Assembly (NCBI GenBank): GCA_023376005.1
Contig: CM042148.1
Span: 76,579,676-76,643,675, forward strand
Length of the DNA stretch: 64,000 nucleotides
Source of the DNA: Doryteuthis pealeii
Lineage: Eukaryota; Mollusca; Cephalopoda; Myopsida; Loliginidae
Direction: 5' to 3'
Shown: piece by piece, positions 31,358-42,689 of the stretch
How positions within the stretch are numbered: position 1 is the stretch's first letter
How the letters are laid out: each line of letters opens with the position of its first letter
The notes under the pieces: generated by a model
Told to the model about the DNA's origin: nothing
Databases searched by the model: none
Seen by the model: only the letters and a program-made list of their open reading frames with translations
Made by a program: the position numbers and the translations under genes

Positions 31358-31722
31358 TAGGTGGAGTGGCTTATTGTTGGTATCAGCCAGACAGCGATGA
31401 AGTCTATCCCCTTTTCGCTAGCTCTAGACCAGTAATTGTTTTTGCGTCTGAGGTGGAGCACCACACCTACCATCAGCTCCCCACTTTACCACACAAAAGC
31501 TGTGCCACTCATGTACTGAGTTTGTGAGGGCCGGTATCGAATCCAGAACCTTGTGTTTCCGAGGCAGATATATATATATATATATATATATTATATAATA
31601 TATATATATATATATATTACGTTACGGTAGACGTGAAGTCAACGGAACTTGGTAACTGACTTAGATATACATGTTCACTCAATGATATTGAACACCTTTA
31701 CTTATAAATACACCGGTCTCTA
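31213..31722. mobile_element. Repeat J foldback with SINE-A in its (TA)n centre
   Basis: 31213-31310 and 31617-31722 are inverted copies (ATTTATAAGTAAAG, CAATGATAT-type, CTAAGTCAGTTACCAAGT, CGTCTCCGCTACCGTAA). Between them lie (TA)n, a reverse SINE-A (31356-31567) and (TA)n. The ribozyme core of this family is lost here. Confidence 0.8.
31356..31567 (-). repeat. SINE-A inside a (TA)n array
   Basis: AGTAGGTGGAGTGGCTTATT to CCTTGTGTTTCCGAGGCAGA in reverse; the 5' tRNA-like end is cut. Confidence 0.85.
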
Positions 31723-31724
31723 CG

Positions 31725-31760
<36 letters not shown>

Positions 31761-31795
31761 AATTATATAATATATAAACAGACATATATACACAT

Positions 31796-31992
31796 ACGAA
31801 GGTCTTTCAAAAAAGACTCACCAAGAAAGAAGAGTTAGTTCTTATAAAACATAAAAGCCTAATTCAGATTTTCTGTCTAAATTGATGTATAGGTGAGGCC
31901 CGTACAAAGTTGTTTGACTAATCTAAAATGGTTAAAACAGTAGTCACAAAGTATCTGGGGGCGGGGCTTAGAATTCTTTGAACGACCCTCGT
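31796..31992. mobile_element. Mariner-type MITE
   Basis: ~197 bp with ends ACGAAGGTCTTTCAAA and inverse of CGAGGGTCGTTCAAAGAA, TA dinucleotides next to both ends. The CGAGGGTCGTTCAAA terminus is typical of mariner elements. Confidence 0.65.
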
Positions 31993-32019
31993 GTATATAA
32001 GTTAATATAGCCTAGATAA

Positions 32020-32068
32020 GTGTTGTTCTAATGATCATATAGGCTAGAAACTGACAATCACCAAGCAC
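32020..32068 (+). ncRNA. Hammerhead-like motif, repeat J family
   Basis: Stem I GTGTT..GTT / ACC..AAGCAC (partly paired), core CTAATGA (G5 changed to A), stem II degenerate, GAAA at 32047-32050, CTGACAA, U, C. The core G is essential in hammerheads, so this copy should be inactive; it documents the family's ancestry. Confidence 0.45.
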
Positions 32069-32342
32069 CGTGTCTACGTTATCCTTAGATATACATATGC
32101 TCTATCATCGATATTAAGTTTCTCTTTATTTAATAAATATTGCAAACTGAATTATAAAAGAGGAAGACAAAGAGAGATTAATTGAGTGTCTGTGCTGATT
32201 ATAGAGGTAACAAAATAATATATTATAGGAGAGTTGTTTCTCACTCACTTTTATTAATTAGCGTGGCATACCCTATTCTTTTAAAAAAAGATATAAAAAG
32301 AATATAAATATAGAAAATGCCTTTTGGTTTTCTGACTGTAAA

Positions 32343-32591
32343 AGTAAAGTCGTCGGGGTAGCCTAAAGTCGATATCAGCCAATCAGCGAGGGAGTCTATC
32401 CACTAGCGCTAGACCAAGGAGATTGTTTTTTGCGTCTGAGGTGGAGTGCCACACCTACCATCAGCTCCTTACTTTACCGCATAGATCCCTGTGCTACTCA
32501 TACGCTGAGTTGGTGAGGGCCGGTATCGAACTAGGAACCTTGTGGTTTCTAGCCGAACGCTCTGCCGACTGAGCTAACCCGGCCCATCCCA
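32343..32591 (-). repeat. SINE-A, full length, 14-bp target duplication
   Basis: Flanked by TTTCTGACTGTAAA at 32329-32342 and 32592-32605. The same target sequence without an insert occurs at 36222-36260, a paralogous empty site. Confidence 0.93.
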
Positions 32592-32636
32592 TTTCTGACT
32601 GTAAATTATGCTAATCAATCATAAACTAAACTTGGT

Positions 32637-32722
32637 CTAGCGCTAGTGAAAAGGGAATAGACTCCCTCGCCGCCTTGCTGATGCCGCCTTTAGGCAATCT
32701 CGAAGACTTTACTTTTTACTCA
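32637..32722 (+). repeat. SINE-A 3' fragment
   Basis: GGTCTAGCGCTAGTGAAAAGG through GACTTTACTTTTTAC. Confidence 0.75.
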
Positions 32723-32859
32723 GCTGACTACTAGAATATGCGTGTTTTCCCCCTCGTGATCTTGTTTTTGGCACTATTGAGTCTTTTGTCCTAACAATGT
32801 TTCATTTACAGTGGAAACGTAAAACGGAATATTGACAGGTTATTCATTATATATATTTA

Positions 32860-33150
32860 CCAACCCCTCTACACGTGCAGGTTGCCATACAAGGTCAATT
32901 TCTTAAGTAGAGTTTAACAGGTTTGAATTCAGAGTTTTCTTTTTCCTTAGACTGGTTTCCTAGCCATGGTTAAAGAACCCAATCTGTCCTACTATTAACC
33001 CATAGCCGGAGGGAGAGCAATTGGGTGCATAACTTTCCCAATGGTATTAGCGCTATGTGAAATGCAAACAGCCTTGTCAACAATTTGAACTGGGGTCGAC
33101 GAGTCCATTTTGTTACGACTCTTACCATTACACCTCACGCCTCCAACTTC
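32860..33150 (-). repeat. SINE-B, reverse, near full length
   Basis: ATTTACCAACCCCTCTACACG to TCTTACCATTACACCTC. Its TA-type tail lies at the left (ATTATATATATTT). Confidence 0.82.
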
Positions 33151-33539
33151 CTTATAACAATTTGACATTTTAACGTTTATGCTTCGTTCAACATTTGGAC
33201 CCTTATTTTTCTGGGACTTTTCGATAAAGATCTGCCATTAAAACTTGTGGAAAAGTCAATTTTTCGCTATCTAAATGAGATAGTTGCAATTGTATTAACC
33301 CCTTAAGGTCTTAATAAAAAGAGTTTCATTATCAACATGCCATAAATTCTAAATGTCATCTGCATCAACTTCTTCAAATCTCACTTCCGGTGTTATTTGA
33401 TTTTGCCTGTTTGTTGCAGTAATATTAAGTTTCGTTATAACGAGGTTTGTTCATAAAGAACATATTTCAGCGATGCTGATTATGCTTACTTTGATTGTAT
33501 AAATGCCACTTGGAAAATACATGAAAATATAGCTTATAT

Positions 33540-33548
33540 TATATACAT

Positions 33549-33624
<76 letters not shown>

Positions 33625-34041
33625 TATATACATATATATATACATATATACATATATATATATACATATTACATATATACATAATATATACATATATATA
33701 AATATTATAATATATATACATATACATATATACATATATACATTATATATATATACATATAATAATATACATACATATATATATAATATATACAATACAT
33801 ATATATATTATACAATATATATATACATATATATATATATATACATATATATATACATATATACATATATATTATACATATATATATACATATACATATA
33901 CATATTGTATAGATATATATATATACATATACATATATTATATGTAGAAGGTTTTATAGAAAAAACAAAAGATGTAAAAATTGTTTTTCTATAAAACCTT
34001 CTTACATATTGTCGGATTCAATATCCATTTTTACCTTCATA

Positions 34042-34075
<34 letters not shown>

Positions 34076-34255
34076 CATATATATACATATATACATATAT
34101 ATATAATATATATATACATATATTATATACATATACATATATACATATATACATATATATATAATAATAATATATATACATATATATATACATATATATA
34201 TAAATACATATATATACATATATATATACATGCATACATATATATACATATATAC

Positions 34256-34290
<35 letters not shown>
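33540..34290. repeat. ~750-bp (TA)n/(CATA)n array with embedded hairpin
   Basis: Mixed TATA/CATA steps. At 33948-34003 a unique hairpin AGAAGGTTTTATAGAAAAA against TTTTTCTATAAAACCTTCT interrupts it, next to ATTGTCGGATTCAATATCC, the terminal word of ribozyme-bearing elements. It ends in (TG)n at 34271-34291. Confidence 0.93.
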
Positions 34291-34292
<2 letters not shown>

Positions 34293-34470
34293 ACCACAGA
34301 GTATTTTTTTATAATCTTCGATTGTAGACGTTCAGCTTTTGTTTTCCGTATATCGGGATCCAGATGGTAGATAAATTTTCATTTTTCATCCAAACGCTTT
34401 CAATAATTTCCCCGGTCAGGACGACCTTTATTAAGTTGTTTATTTATTAAGCGAGGAGAGTCTATTGAAG
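34283..34470. repeat. Repeat H, diverged copy
   Basis: ACCACAGAGTATTT, GGGATCCAGATGGTAGATAA, CGCTTTCAATAATTTC match 43052-43310. Confidence 0.6.
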
Positions 34471-34479
34471 GTTGCCGTC

Positions 34480-34672
34480 TCCTATACTGGGTGCCTTACC
34501 AAGGCTAAAGAACCCAGGTTGCCCTAATTGAGGGAAAAGATATGGATTTATGCCTTGGTCAAGGGCATTAGCACAAATTGAAACGCAAACAACCTCGTAG
34601 TGGATTTGAATTCGGGTCACAGATTCCATTTCGGAGAATGTTAATCGTTACGATAGGTGCGCCTCCATACAT
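34480..34672 (-). repeat. SINE-B fragment, reverse
   Basis: GGTGCCTTACCAAGGCTAAAG, GGCATTAGCACAAATTG, GAATTCGGGTCACAGATTCC. Confidence 0.65.
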
Positions 34673-34679
34673 GGTTCCG

Positions 34680-34893
34680 TCGCGTAGTGGTTAATGTGCT
34701 GGATTGCGATATCGTAGTAAGCGAGTTCGAACTCCGGTCACTCTATTTCGTTCACTTTCGAACTAATACTCTTGGGAAAGGTATGAACCATCTCATCTCC
34801 CCAACTATGGGTTAAATAGTGCCATTACTATATTTCTACAGGGATGATTTTGGCATTGAATAATCCACGAAGGTTGACATGCCATTAAACTAA
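34680..34893 (+). repeat. SINE-C, full length
   Basis: Best reference copy: head CGTAGTGGTTAATGTGCTGG (A box), GCGAGTTCGAACTCC (B box), body TTTCGAACTAATACTCTTGG and 3' end GGTTGACATGCCATTAAAC. Confidence 0.85.
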
Positions 34894-35990
34894 ACCATCA
34901 AATGCAGCCGATGGTAAAATACAACAGTGTTCATGGTTTCATTTACCGTCTGTCGATTACCGCCAGAATTTGCTGCGTCCCAATGTCATGTGATCATTAG
35001 AGCGAATAGATTCTGATGTATGTTTTGTTGTTTTTCTTGCGGTAATATCACGCGAAATAGAATTTACAGAAATAGAAATTGTCAGTTTTTTTTTTCTTGT
35101 TTAGAACTAATGCAATTCATAATTTTTTTGTGTGACAACAGATTTATCAAGCAATTATTCTTATCTCAATTTTGGCACAAGAAAACAAAAAAGAAAAAAA
35201 AAAAACAACCTTGCCACTCCATCTGTAAACATTTCACCGATTTTTTTAAAAGTATATTTTACTTTTTACCTTATTTTTTTTATTTTTAATTTCTTCTATA
35301 TTTCCTGTTTTTTTGTTTTTTTTTGTTTTGATTTTTGCATTCATCTTTTATTTTCTCCCTGGGTTTTTAAATTTAGTCTTTTTTTCTATATTTCTTTCTT
35401 TCTCTTGTATTTTTTTTTCGCTCAACTTTCTTTTATTTTTTCTTATCAGTACATTATATCTTTGCTAATCTTTCTTCTTCCATATTTTTCATTTTACTTC
35501 CACCCTTCTCCTCTTCCTTCCAATCTTCTTTTTTAGACTCTTTCACTCCTCAATCACACTCTTCCCCTTCCAATCTTTACTCTTTCCTCTTCTCTTCACC
35601 TCCCAATCCATTTTTATTCCTTCATACATCTCCCTCTTTTTTTACCTTATTCATTTTTATTTTATATTTACTTAGTTTATGAATACAGTCACATGGAATG
35701 GATATACGGAAAGTAAGATTGTGTTGCTTCTTTTTCAATTAGGGAGAACCTGGTGTTTGCTTGCATTGAAAACGAGTTTTCTAGTTCCTTTTCATCTGAG
35801 AATACCGCCAGTGATTAAGGTTCAACTTCTTTATCCATCAAGCAAGCCCCATTCTTTAAATATTCATTCATGCTCGTAGATCTATTACAGCCGAATATTT
35901 AGTTCGAACTTCGCTGAATGTCCCATACTTGCTACCTTGTGTCACATCCTACCCGTGGCAAACGGATTAGATAGATACCTACTTATTTAT
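34894..35990. other. T- and TC-rich low-complexity sequence, no gene
   Basis: 35240-35640 is strongly pyrimidine-biased (poly-T with C), so the 134-codon Phe/Leu/Ser-rich frame is compositional. Nothing else recognised. Confidence 0.6.
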
Positions 35991-35994
35991 AAGT

Positions 35995-36205
35995 AAGTCG
36001 TCGGGCGGCCTAATGTCTGTATGAGCCATACAGTGAGGGAGTATATCTCCTTTTCACTAGCGCTAGACCAAGCAGATTATTTTTTGCGTCTGAGTTGGAG
36101 CGCCACACCTACCATCAGCCCCTTACTTTACCGCACAGATCATTGTGCTACTCATACGCTGAGTTGGCGAGGATTGGTATCGAACTTGTGGTTTCTAGCC
36201 GAAAA
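35995..36205 (-). repeat. SINE-A, reverse, 5'-truncated
   Basis: GTAAGTCGTCGGGCGGCCTAA to TTGTGGTTTCTAGCCGAA; the A box is lost. Confidence 0.85.
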
Positions 36206-36265
36206 ATATCGAAAATACTTTTTTGGTTTTCTGACTGTAAATTATGCTAATCAATCACAATCTGA
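36206..36265. repeat. Paralogous empty site of the 32.3-kb SINE-A
   Basis: TTTTGGTTTTCTGACTGTAAA and TTATGCTAATCAATCA are contiguous here, whereas at 32320-32622 SINE-A and a duplicated TTTCTGACTGTAAA separate them. Confidence 0.8.
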
Positions 36266-36309
36266 TATGTAAGTACCCACAAATAATACAGAGTATGAAT
36301 TATACCATG

Positions 36310-36412
36310 CATACATCCTGGAAGCAGCACCCCACAAAAAAAGCAGATATACAGCCTCTTAACTCTTATCACACAATCCATCCCAATGAGATGAACAAGA
36401 CATGCTGGGTAC
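36310..36412 (+). pseudogene. LINE RT C-terminus, small fragment
   Basis: SWKQHPTKKADIQPL and NKTCWVL come from the same region as 29306-29710; it breaks directly into SINE-A. Confidence 0.65.
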
Positions 36413-36533
36413 TGCCTACCATCAGCTCCTTACTTTACCGCACAGATCCCTGAGCTACTCATACGCTGAGTTGGCGAGGGCCGGTATCGAACTAAGAATC
36501 TTGTGGGTTTTTAGCCGAACGCTCTACCGAAGG
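36413..36533 (-). repeat. SINE-A fragment, reverse
   Basis: CTACCATCAGCTCCTTACTT to GCCGAACGCTCTACCGAA. Confidence 0.8.
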
Positions 36534-36902
36534 GGACTTATATATAGTCCTATAGTAAACTCTTCAATCAAAATTATTCGACCCTAAAAGAAATGGATCA
36601 ACATTTAATTGTGGGAGGACAGAAGGGAAACTTTTCCTGAATTAAAGCAAAATCATTTTACAGTCGTTCCAGTGAAATAGAAAGAAAACAAATTCAGTTG
36701 TTTCGAATCAACAACTACAAAGATTTATTACCTTCAAAGAATCTAGACAAATAAATTACTTTATATTTTTCCTTTCTGCTTCTATAGTTAACACCTTACC
36801 TACTAAATGCGCGGGCGTTAAGTACCAATCACAAATATACTGTATCTTTGCGTACCAGAAGAATAGAAAAAAAATGATGATGGACACTGTGAACACAGTT
36901 AA

Positions 36903-37040
36903 AATAGTAGGACAGACTGGGCTCTTTAACGTTAATATGACAACTGATCTAGGAGAAGGATAACTGTTGAAACAAGTTAAGATCCACTTAAAAATGTATC
37001 TTATGTCACATCTCTCTTGTGTGAAAGGGTAAGTGAATAT
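36903..37040 (+). repeat. SINE-B fragment
   Basis: GTAGGACAGACTGGGCTCTT to GAAAGGGTAAGTGAATATAT. Confidence 0.7.
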
Positions 37041-37167
37041 ATATTTAAAATCATGAATTATGCAATAATAGATACAGACTTCTTTGTCACTGATTTCTAC
37101 AATACGTGGAAGCGAATACACCTGGGATTGATACGTAATTGGTACAGGAGATTTCATTTCAGGTTAA

Positions 37168-37407
37168 AAAGTAAAGTCGACGGGGCGGCCTAAAGTCGGT
37201 ATCAGCCAGTCAGCGAGGGAGTCTATCCTCTTTTCAATAGCGCTAGACCAAGGAGATTGTTTTAGCATCTGAGGTGGAGTGCCACAGATACCATCAGCTC
37301 CTTACTTTACCGCACAGATCCCTGTGCTACTCATACGCTGAGTTGGCGAGGACCGGTTTCGGACTAGGAACCTTGTGGTTTCTAGCCGAACGCTCTACCG
37401 ACTTTCA
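37168..37407 (-). repeat. SINE-A at the edge of the right duplicated block
   Basis: AAAGTCGACGGGGCGGCC to CGAACGCTCTACCGA; head truncated exactly as in 1-141. Confidence 0.85.
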
Positions 37408-37459
37408 GGTTAAACATGTCTATAATTACTAAATTACGTTTTACATCATGATATTAAAC

Positions 37460-37923
37460 CAGCGGTCCCCAACCTTTTTTTGCGCCACTGACCAGTTTCA
37501 TCTAAGACAATATTTTCACGGACCGGCCTGTATATGCTCCGGCCTACATTTGCTCGATAATCGTTAATGATGTAATCTAATAATAAATCATCCGCAGTGG
37601 TCTTATGTTAAATGCAAACATCAACAGACAATAAACAACCTTTTGTTCATAAATTTGTTCATAAATTAATAATCAACAACGTCTCTGTAAACGAAAATAT
37701 TTATTTTAGAACGAAAATCCTTTCTAATAAGAAATAATTATGATAAAAAAACTCGTCAAGAGGCACAGAAGTCACTTTTCAAAATAAAACATCAACATTT
37801 AGACTGATAATCAATAAAAAAAATAAAAAAATAAAAAATAAAAATTCAAACGTTCCGTGCGGTCCGATACCTAATGGTCCGCGGCCCGGTAACGGGTCAC
37901 GACCCGGTGGTTGGGGACCGCTG
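37460..37923. mobile_element. hAT-type MITE (right copy)
   Basis: 464 bp with perfect 15-bp TIRs CAGCGGTCCCCAACC / GGTTGGGGACCGCTG and 8-bp target duplication TATTAAAC (37452-37459, 37924-37931). Confidence 0.92.
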
Positions 37924-38551
37924 TATTAAACCATCACATAAAATCCACTTCTTTGCTACCAAAATATATTTTTTGTAAACTTCTCAGTACTTTAGATGGA
38001 CAACCGCCCTATAATGAACTAACTCTCAGTTTGTGTACTTTGCTTGGGTGTGGTATGCGTAGAGGTAGAAGAGACACCGTGAGCGGTTTAAAGTAGACAA
38101 AGAGTTAAGATATAATCCGACTCCCGTGATTTCAGAGCAGATTCTAAAAAAGACAACTATTTGGTTGAATGATCAGAGGTCACGGATTCGAATAACGCAG
38201 TTAAGACTCAGCAAAATAGTTATGACCCAATTATTATACGCGCATCATGACGAAAAAGTACACTAGGGTAATAAAAAATCGTGAATAAGAATTGAGTGCA
38301 GTAGATATAAATCTATGAAATTCCTTATGAATTTAATGATTTATATAGAGTATCACACGAGGAAGATGCCTAAATAATAAAGTTTATACTTTACTTGATA
38401 TTTGGAATGTCGACTTGGCACGCGTAACATCTGTTGTTGCCCAAAGGCGTAATTAGGTGGAAGCAGGAGTTCAAGTGTCGTCAAGTACCCTCCTCACACA
38501 GTTTCTTTACAAAATTTTAGATTAAGGTCAAAGTCCAGGAACTTGAATACT

Positions 38552-38572
38552 AACTATCTATCTATCTATCTA

Positions 38573-38649
<77 letters not shown>
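38552..38649. repeat. (TATC)n-(TC)n-(TA)n-(GA)n microsatellite
   Basis: Right counterpart of 1284-1378, with different unit numbers. Confidence 0.95.
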
Positions 38650-38650
<1 letters not shown>

Positions 38651-38697
38651 AATACTTCATAAAAAGTAGAGCTATAATAATTATGAAAAAAAATATC

Positions 38698-38824
38698 GGT
38701 CTACGGCGGTTTCGATCGCATCAGTACTCCAAGTTGTATTTTTATGGTAGCGGATACACCCACATTAAAAAAAGACAACCTGGGGTCTTGATCAGATTAC
38801 AACGTTCGAAACAGCGGTAGACCC
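38698..38824. ncRNA. Degenerate hammerhead-like inverted pair, right copy
   Basis: Counterpart of 1427-1553. In the plus-strand half (38783-38824) GGGTC/GACCC, GAAA, CAGCGG, U, A are intact, giving a GUA triplet; the core is still UUGAUCA. Confidence 0.35.
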
Positions 38825-38870
38825 ATATTTTTTCCACAATTATTATATTTCTATTATTGTATATGTTTAT

Positions 38871-38871
<1 letters not shown>

Positions 38872-38914
<43 letters not shown>

Positions 38915-38964
38915 GAGTGTGTGTACATACAATTGCATCTTTACCAAAATACATTTATGCGTGC

Positions 38965-38996
<32 letters not shown>

Positions 38997-39030
38997 ATAT
39001 AGAGAGAGAGGAGAGAGAGAGAGAGAGAGA
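38872..39030. repeat. (TA)n and (GA)n arrays
   Basis: 38872-38911, 38966-39000 (TA)n and 39001-39030 (GA)n. Confidence 0.95.
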
Positions 39031-39072
39031 GGGAAAACGTGGACAAAAGGAGCAACTCGAACAAGTAATGTT

Positions 39073-39109
39073 GATATATTTCGTCTTGCCTTGAGCAGGA
39101 CATCATCAG
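39073..39109 (-). ncRNA. Hammerhead-like motif, family 'GUC-stem', right copy
   Basis: Same as 1776-1812 with one substitution next to the core (CUGAUGAUGUCC); stem II, GAAA, UAUA, U, C unchanged. Confidence 0.5.
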
Positions 39110-39387
39110 TCTTTCATTTCAATTGCTCATTTTGTCGGATTCACCTTACTCCCTCTTCGCTTTTTTTCCTGTTATTCCGTATATTGGGGTTATTTGAAAA
39201 TATTTTAATCGACCAAAGCTCCTGCGTTCTTAACTCGTCAAAGCTACCGATGCTACTATCGTGAATGCAAAAACAAACAGAAATGCAGATCTGAATGAAA
39301 TATTCAAGTTATTCAACCGTATACTAGCACAATATAAAGATATTTAACAATATACGGACACAATATAGGGATATTCAACAATGTACT

Positions 39388-39588
39388 GGGAATGTGGAGC
39401 ACCCCTTCATCACCATTGCTCCTTGGTCTACTCTGACCCGGAGTGGTAGTACCTGTTAGTCCCTTTTATGGGTTAAATAGAAAAATGTATTTATAAAAAA
39501 ATGTATTATCCATTAAGAATTGATTTATTTCAAAACTTTATCGGCATTAAATAACCTATTGAGGTTGATATGCCGTAAAACAAAACAA
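39388..39588 (+). mobile_element. Family D retroposon, strongly 5'-truncated
   Basis: Starts GGGAATGTGGAGCACC, ends AAAACAAAACAA; flanked by TCAACAATGTACT (39375-39387, 39589-39601). Confidence 0.88.
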
Positions 39589-39624
39589 TCAACAATGTAC
39601 TTGCACAATATAAAGATATTCAAC

Positions 39625-39945
39625 AATGTCATCATCATCTTGTCGCGCATGCAGCACGGATATCCATGAGAATCTCTCGCCAACCTTCCCTATCATTCAT
39701 TGCACCTTGGAGCTTCTCTGCGGAGCAACCAGCATATTCGCATAGCTGGTCAATGTAGGTGCTTGCTGGCGCCCCACACTTGCATGTCCATGTGTTGGCT
39801 TCCACACGAGAACGTTGCTTATGAGCTCATCCTTGCTTTTCCATCAGTGTCCTGCCTGCTTGCCTGTCTCACTCGGATAGTTTGTGAGATGGGGGGCAAG
39901 TGACCGTACAGCTGCTTCCTTGTGGAGTGCTGTTTCCAATTCAAC
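39625..39945 (-). pseudogene. LINE RT C-terminus, degenerate
   Basis: Minus strand has the same block order as 29306-29710 (HSTRKQLYGHL, KSKDELISNVLVWKPTHGH, TYIDQLCEYAG) with a CATCATCAT tail at 39627. Contains stops. Confidence 0.75.
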
Positions 39946-40035
39946 CACATACTACCATAATATAAATATATTCAACAATGTACGAGCACAATATAAAGAT
40001 ATTCAACCATATACCACCATGATATAAATATAAAC

Positions 40036-40793
40036 AAATTTGAGCGAGAGATGTTTTCAAATGTTATTTTATTCTTGTAACCCTAATATATGGATTATTA
40101 AGTACTCATTTTTTTTCTCCGCTCATCGGATCTGTTTTAGGGGCAAACTATCGTAGAAAATGCAAGTACCCCATTGGCTGCTTTTTAATTGTTTTGGATC
40201 TAAAATTCACTTATCTGATGTTCTTGTGTAAGAAAAGAAAAAGGAAAAAAAAACTGCCGATGCAGCATTAGCCGAGTTTTCAAACCGAACAGCTGCATTA
40301 ATTTTTTGTTAAATATTACTAGAAAATTAAGACCCAAGAATTTGACAATTTCTTTCTTTTTCTTCACACATTTTAACTGCCATGTAATTGCACATGTATG
40401 CTTCACTTAATACACACTTGCCTTCTATTCATGAAACAGTCCTTTTGAAACAAATCTTGTTACAAACCCAAAAAAACAAAGTTTGTTTTATTAATGTTTT
40501 TTTATATTAATTTTCTACCTCCTTCGCTAGAGATTACGTTTGATTGGTTCAAGAAACTGTAGAAATTACGCAAACATTTCCGAGTGCTTTCAACAATCAC
40601 TGGCCATTTTTAAACTAAGTAATATATCAAATAAACTCTATCGTCCATAAATAAGTGCATATTTATTTTTTTAAAGTTAATATTCTTCTAAACCAAAAAT
40701 ACAAGGGTTTTATTATTTCTCGTGGGACAATATACTACCAATGCGAATATTATTACTTATTATTATTGGAAATTCCATAGTTAATTATCTCCC
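40036..40793. other. AT-rich sequence, nothing recognised
   Basis: No repeat or gene identified. Confidence 0.55.
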
Positions 40794-40838
40794 CCTGCCG
40801 CTAGGGGGCAAATCGCCAACATCGTATGTTGGCGCCAA
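40794..40838 (+). promoter_or_regulatory. CTCF-like motif and adjacent perfect hairpin
   Basis: CCTGCCGCTAGGGGGCA (40794-40810) agrees with the conserved core of bilaterian CTCF sites (CC-N-C-YAGGGGGC). Just downstream is a 9-bp hairpin CGCCAACAT-CGT-ATGTTGGCG. Binding cannot be judged from sequence alone. Confidence 0.4.
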
Positions 40839-40920
40839 AACCAAAAACTTCACTTATCACGGAGCACTCACTGAGGGTAGTCGCGTAAATAGCGGTCCCT
40901 AAACTTCACTCATCACTTAG

Positions 40921-41472
40921 CCCAAAAACAGGACTTACTTATCTACTGATCGTCGACTTGGACGGAGGCATTTTTTCACAGCACACTTTCGAAGGCACTA
41001 TAGCACACTACAGAAGGCTGAAGACCAAATAGCCTACTTGAAAAGGGCCCATTCACCGTCATTTAAAGAACTGTTACCAGGGCGAGAAGCTTCTAAAATA
41101 GCATCCCCCATCACTTATCACAGAACCGGTTACCAGGAAGAAAGAGAAACGACCGAAGAAGCATCCTATCAACATTTCCTACCAACGAACAGAATACCCC
41201 TGTTATCACCACTACTCCAAGAACATTACTTAACTCAGATAAATCTGATAGCAAATACCAATAAAATTTGCAACAAATTCTTGTATTATTTGTCAATGCA
41301 AAAATTAAATTTCCATTGTGTGTTTGTCTTCTTTGTCCGACAATTTGCCTACAACTACGGAGAAATAAGAGCTCCTTCGAAACCCGTAAATACTCTTATT
41401 ATTTATCATGACGGAAGGATGCCAACAGAGTTTGGTAATAATCAATATCTAATATCTAGCAATTATTATTAG
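40921..41472 (+). CDS. Unrecognised open frame (~183 codons), hypothetical
   Basis: Open from just after a TAG at 40918 to the stop ending at 41472; there is no ATG early in the frame, so if real it would be an internal or terminal exon or a decayed fragment. The first ~85 residues are mixed and charged (RRHYSTLQKAEDQIAYLKRA, FKELLPGREASK) and unlike the low-complexity frames elsewhere; the remainder is more AT-driven (LIANTNKICNKFLYYLS). I recognise no domain. The upstream CTCF-like motif is 110 bp away. Confidence 0.3.
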   Translation, partial: PKNRTYLSTDRRLGRRHFFTAHFRRHYSTLQKAEDQIAYLKRAHSPSFKELLPGREASKIASPITYHRTGYQEERETTEEASYQHFLPTNRIPLLSPLLQEHYLTQINLIANTNKICNKFLYYLSMQKLNFHCVFVFFVRQFAYNYGEIRAPSKPVNTLIIYHDGRMPTEFGNNQYLISSNYY

Positions 41473-42290
41473 ATACCACAAACATCATTAGTTTTATTAT
41501 TTTTTAATACTAATTTTCTACTGCCTTCAACCTATTCACCTAAGACTATGAATTTTAGATTGGTATTGGATTATTTAGACGATTTAGAAAATATAAAATA
41601 GAAATACGTCTGTCTGCAACGGCGTCGTTTTCATTAATACACAAGAAAACAGTAAGAAATAAAAATAGCGCGCAAATCTTTGATGCTACTTTTTCCTATT
41701 CCAAATAGACTTTAAATCAATATATGTTTTTATAATATGTAAATATGCTTTTATAATATGTTAATACGTATTTTATAATATGTTTTTATATATTATCCAT
41801 TATTAATTAATTTATTAATTGTAGAAATAACGCAAACGTCTATGTTTAATTATTTGTCAGAATTTTTTAAATGAGGATTGATTATTTGTACAATATATGC
41901 TTTCCCAACACTTTCAACCAAAACCTGAAGCAAAGGAACTGGTATTATCAATTATATTTTAAAATAACTAAGCAGTCTCATACTAAATAATTGCACAAAT
42001 AGTTTACATGTGTTGTAAGTGTTTTTTAAGTCATAAACACGTAAAAAATGTAAATTTCAATTTGTAACGTTAGAAATATGCCATAATAAACACAAACAAA
42101 TCAATTTCTCTTAATCAGAAATAGATAAATAACAACTAAGTTTTCCCATTGAAAATAAATAAACATACATTCGTAGTCTTGAGCCAAAATAGAAGTAAAT
42201 TTGTAAAAAGTAAATAAATAAAACAACTATTGTTTGTGGATTGTTAATAAAAAAGGTTTAATATATACATAGGAAAAAGACAATAATCCA
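41473..42290. other. AT-rich sequence, nothing recognised
   Basis: No repeat or gene identified. Confidence 0.55.
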
Positions 42291-42295
42291 AGTTA

Positions 42296-42480
42296 AGGTA
42301 AGGAAGACAAAGCGAACGGTGTTTGGTAACTGTCAGTTTCTCGCCTATAGTTTTTTAAAAAAATCATATAGGCAAAAAACTGGCAGTTACCAAACACCGT
42401 TGACTTTATGCCTTCGCTACCTTAAATTAGATATACATGCTCTCAATGATATTGTGCACTCTTATAAATTTAACAAACTA
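42296..42480. mobile_element. Repeat J foldback
   Basis: Arms AACGGTGTTTGGTAACTGTC and the inverse GGCAGTTACCAAACACCGTT with GTTTCTCGCCTATA between. The ribozyme half GAAA-CUG-A-CAG-U-U is readable on the minus strand in the left arm; the CUGANGA core is absent. CAATGATATTGTGCAC follows, as in other copies. Confidence 0.7.
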
Positions 42481-42494
42481 AATTATCAATAGAA

Positions 42495-42635
<141 letters not shown>

Positions 42636-42689
42636 TTTGTTGAAAGACTGCCAGCCAATAAAGCTTGCTCCAATAATTTGATAGATTTA

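Larger units (their letters stand above)
37262..39386. repeat. Right copy of the duplicated block
   Basis: Pair of 1-2389. Similarity continues until the family D insertion at 39388, whereas the left copy stops at an N gap at the corresponding base. Confidence 0.9.
39300..40035. repeat. 31-bp minisatellite split by two insertions
   Basis: Units with CAACAATGTAC and CACAATATAAAGAT at 39300-39387, 39589-39627 and 39946-40035. Between them lie a family D copy and a LINE 3' end. Confidence 0.8.

Noticed and set aside
35132..35536. 134-codon frame
   Set aside because: Poly-T/C composition, no start context, no conserved word.
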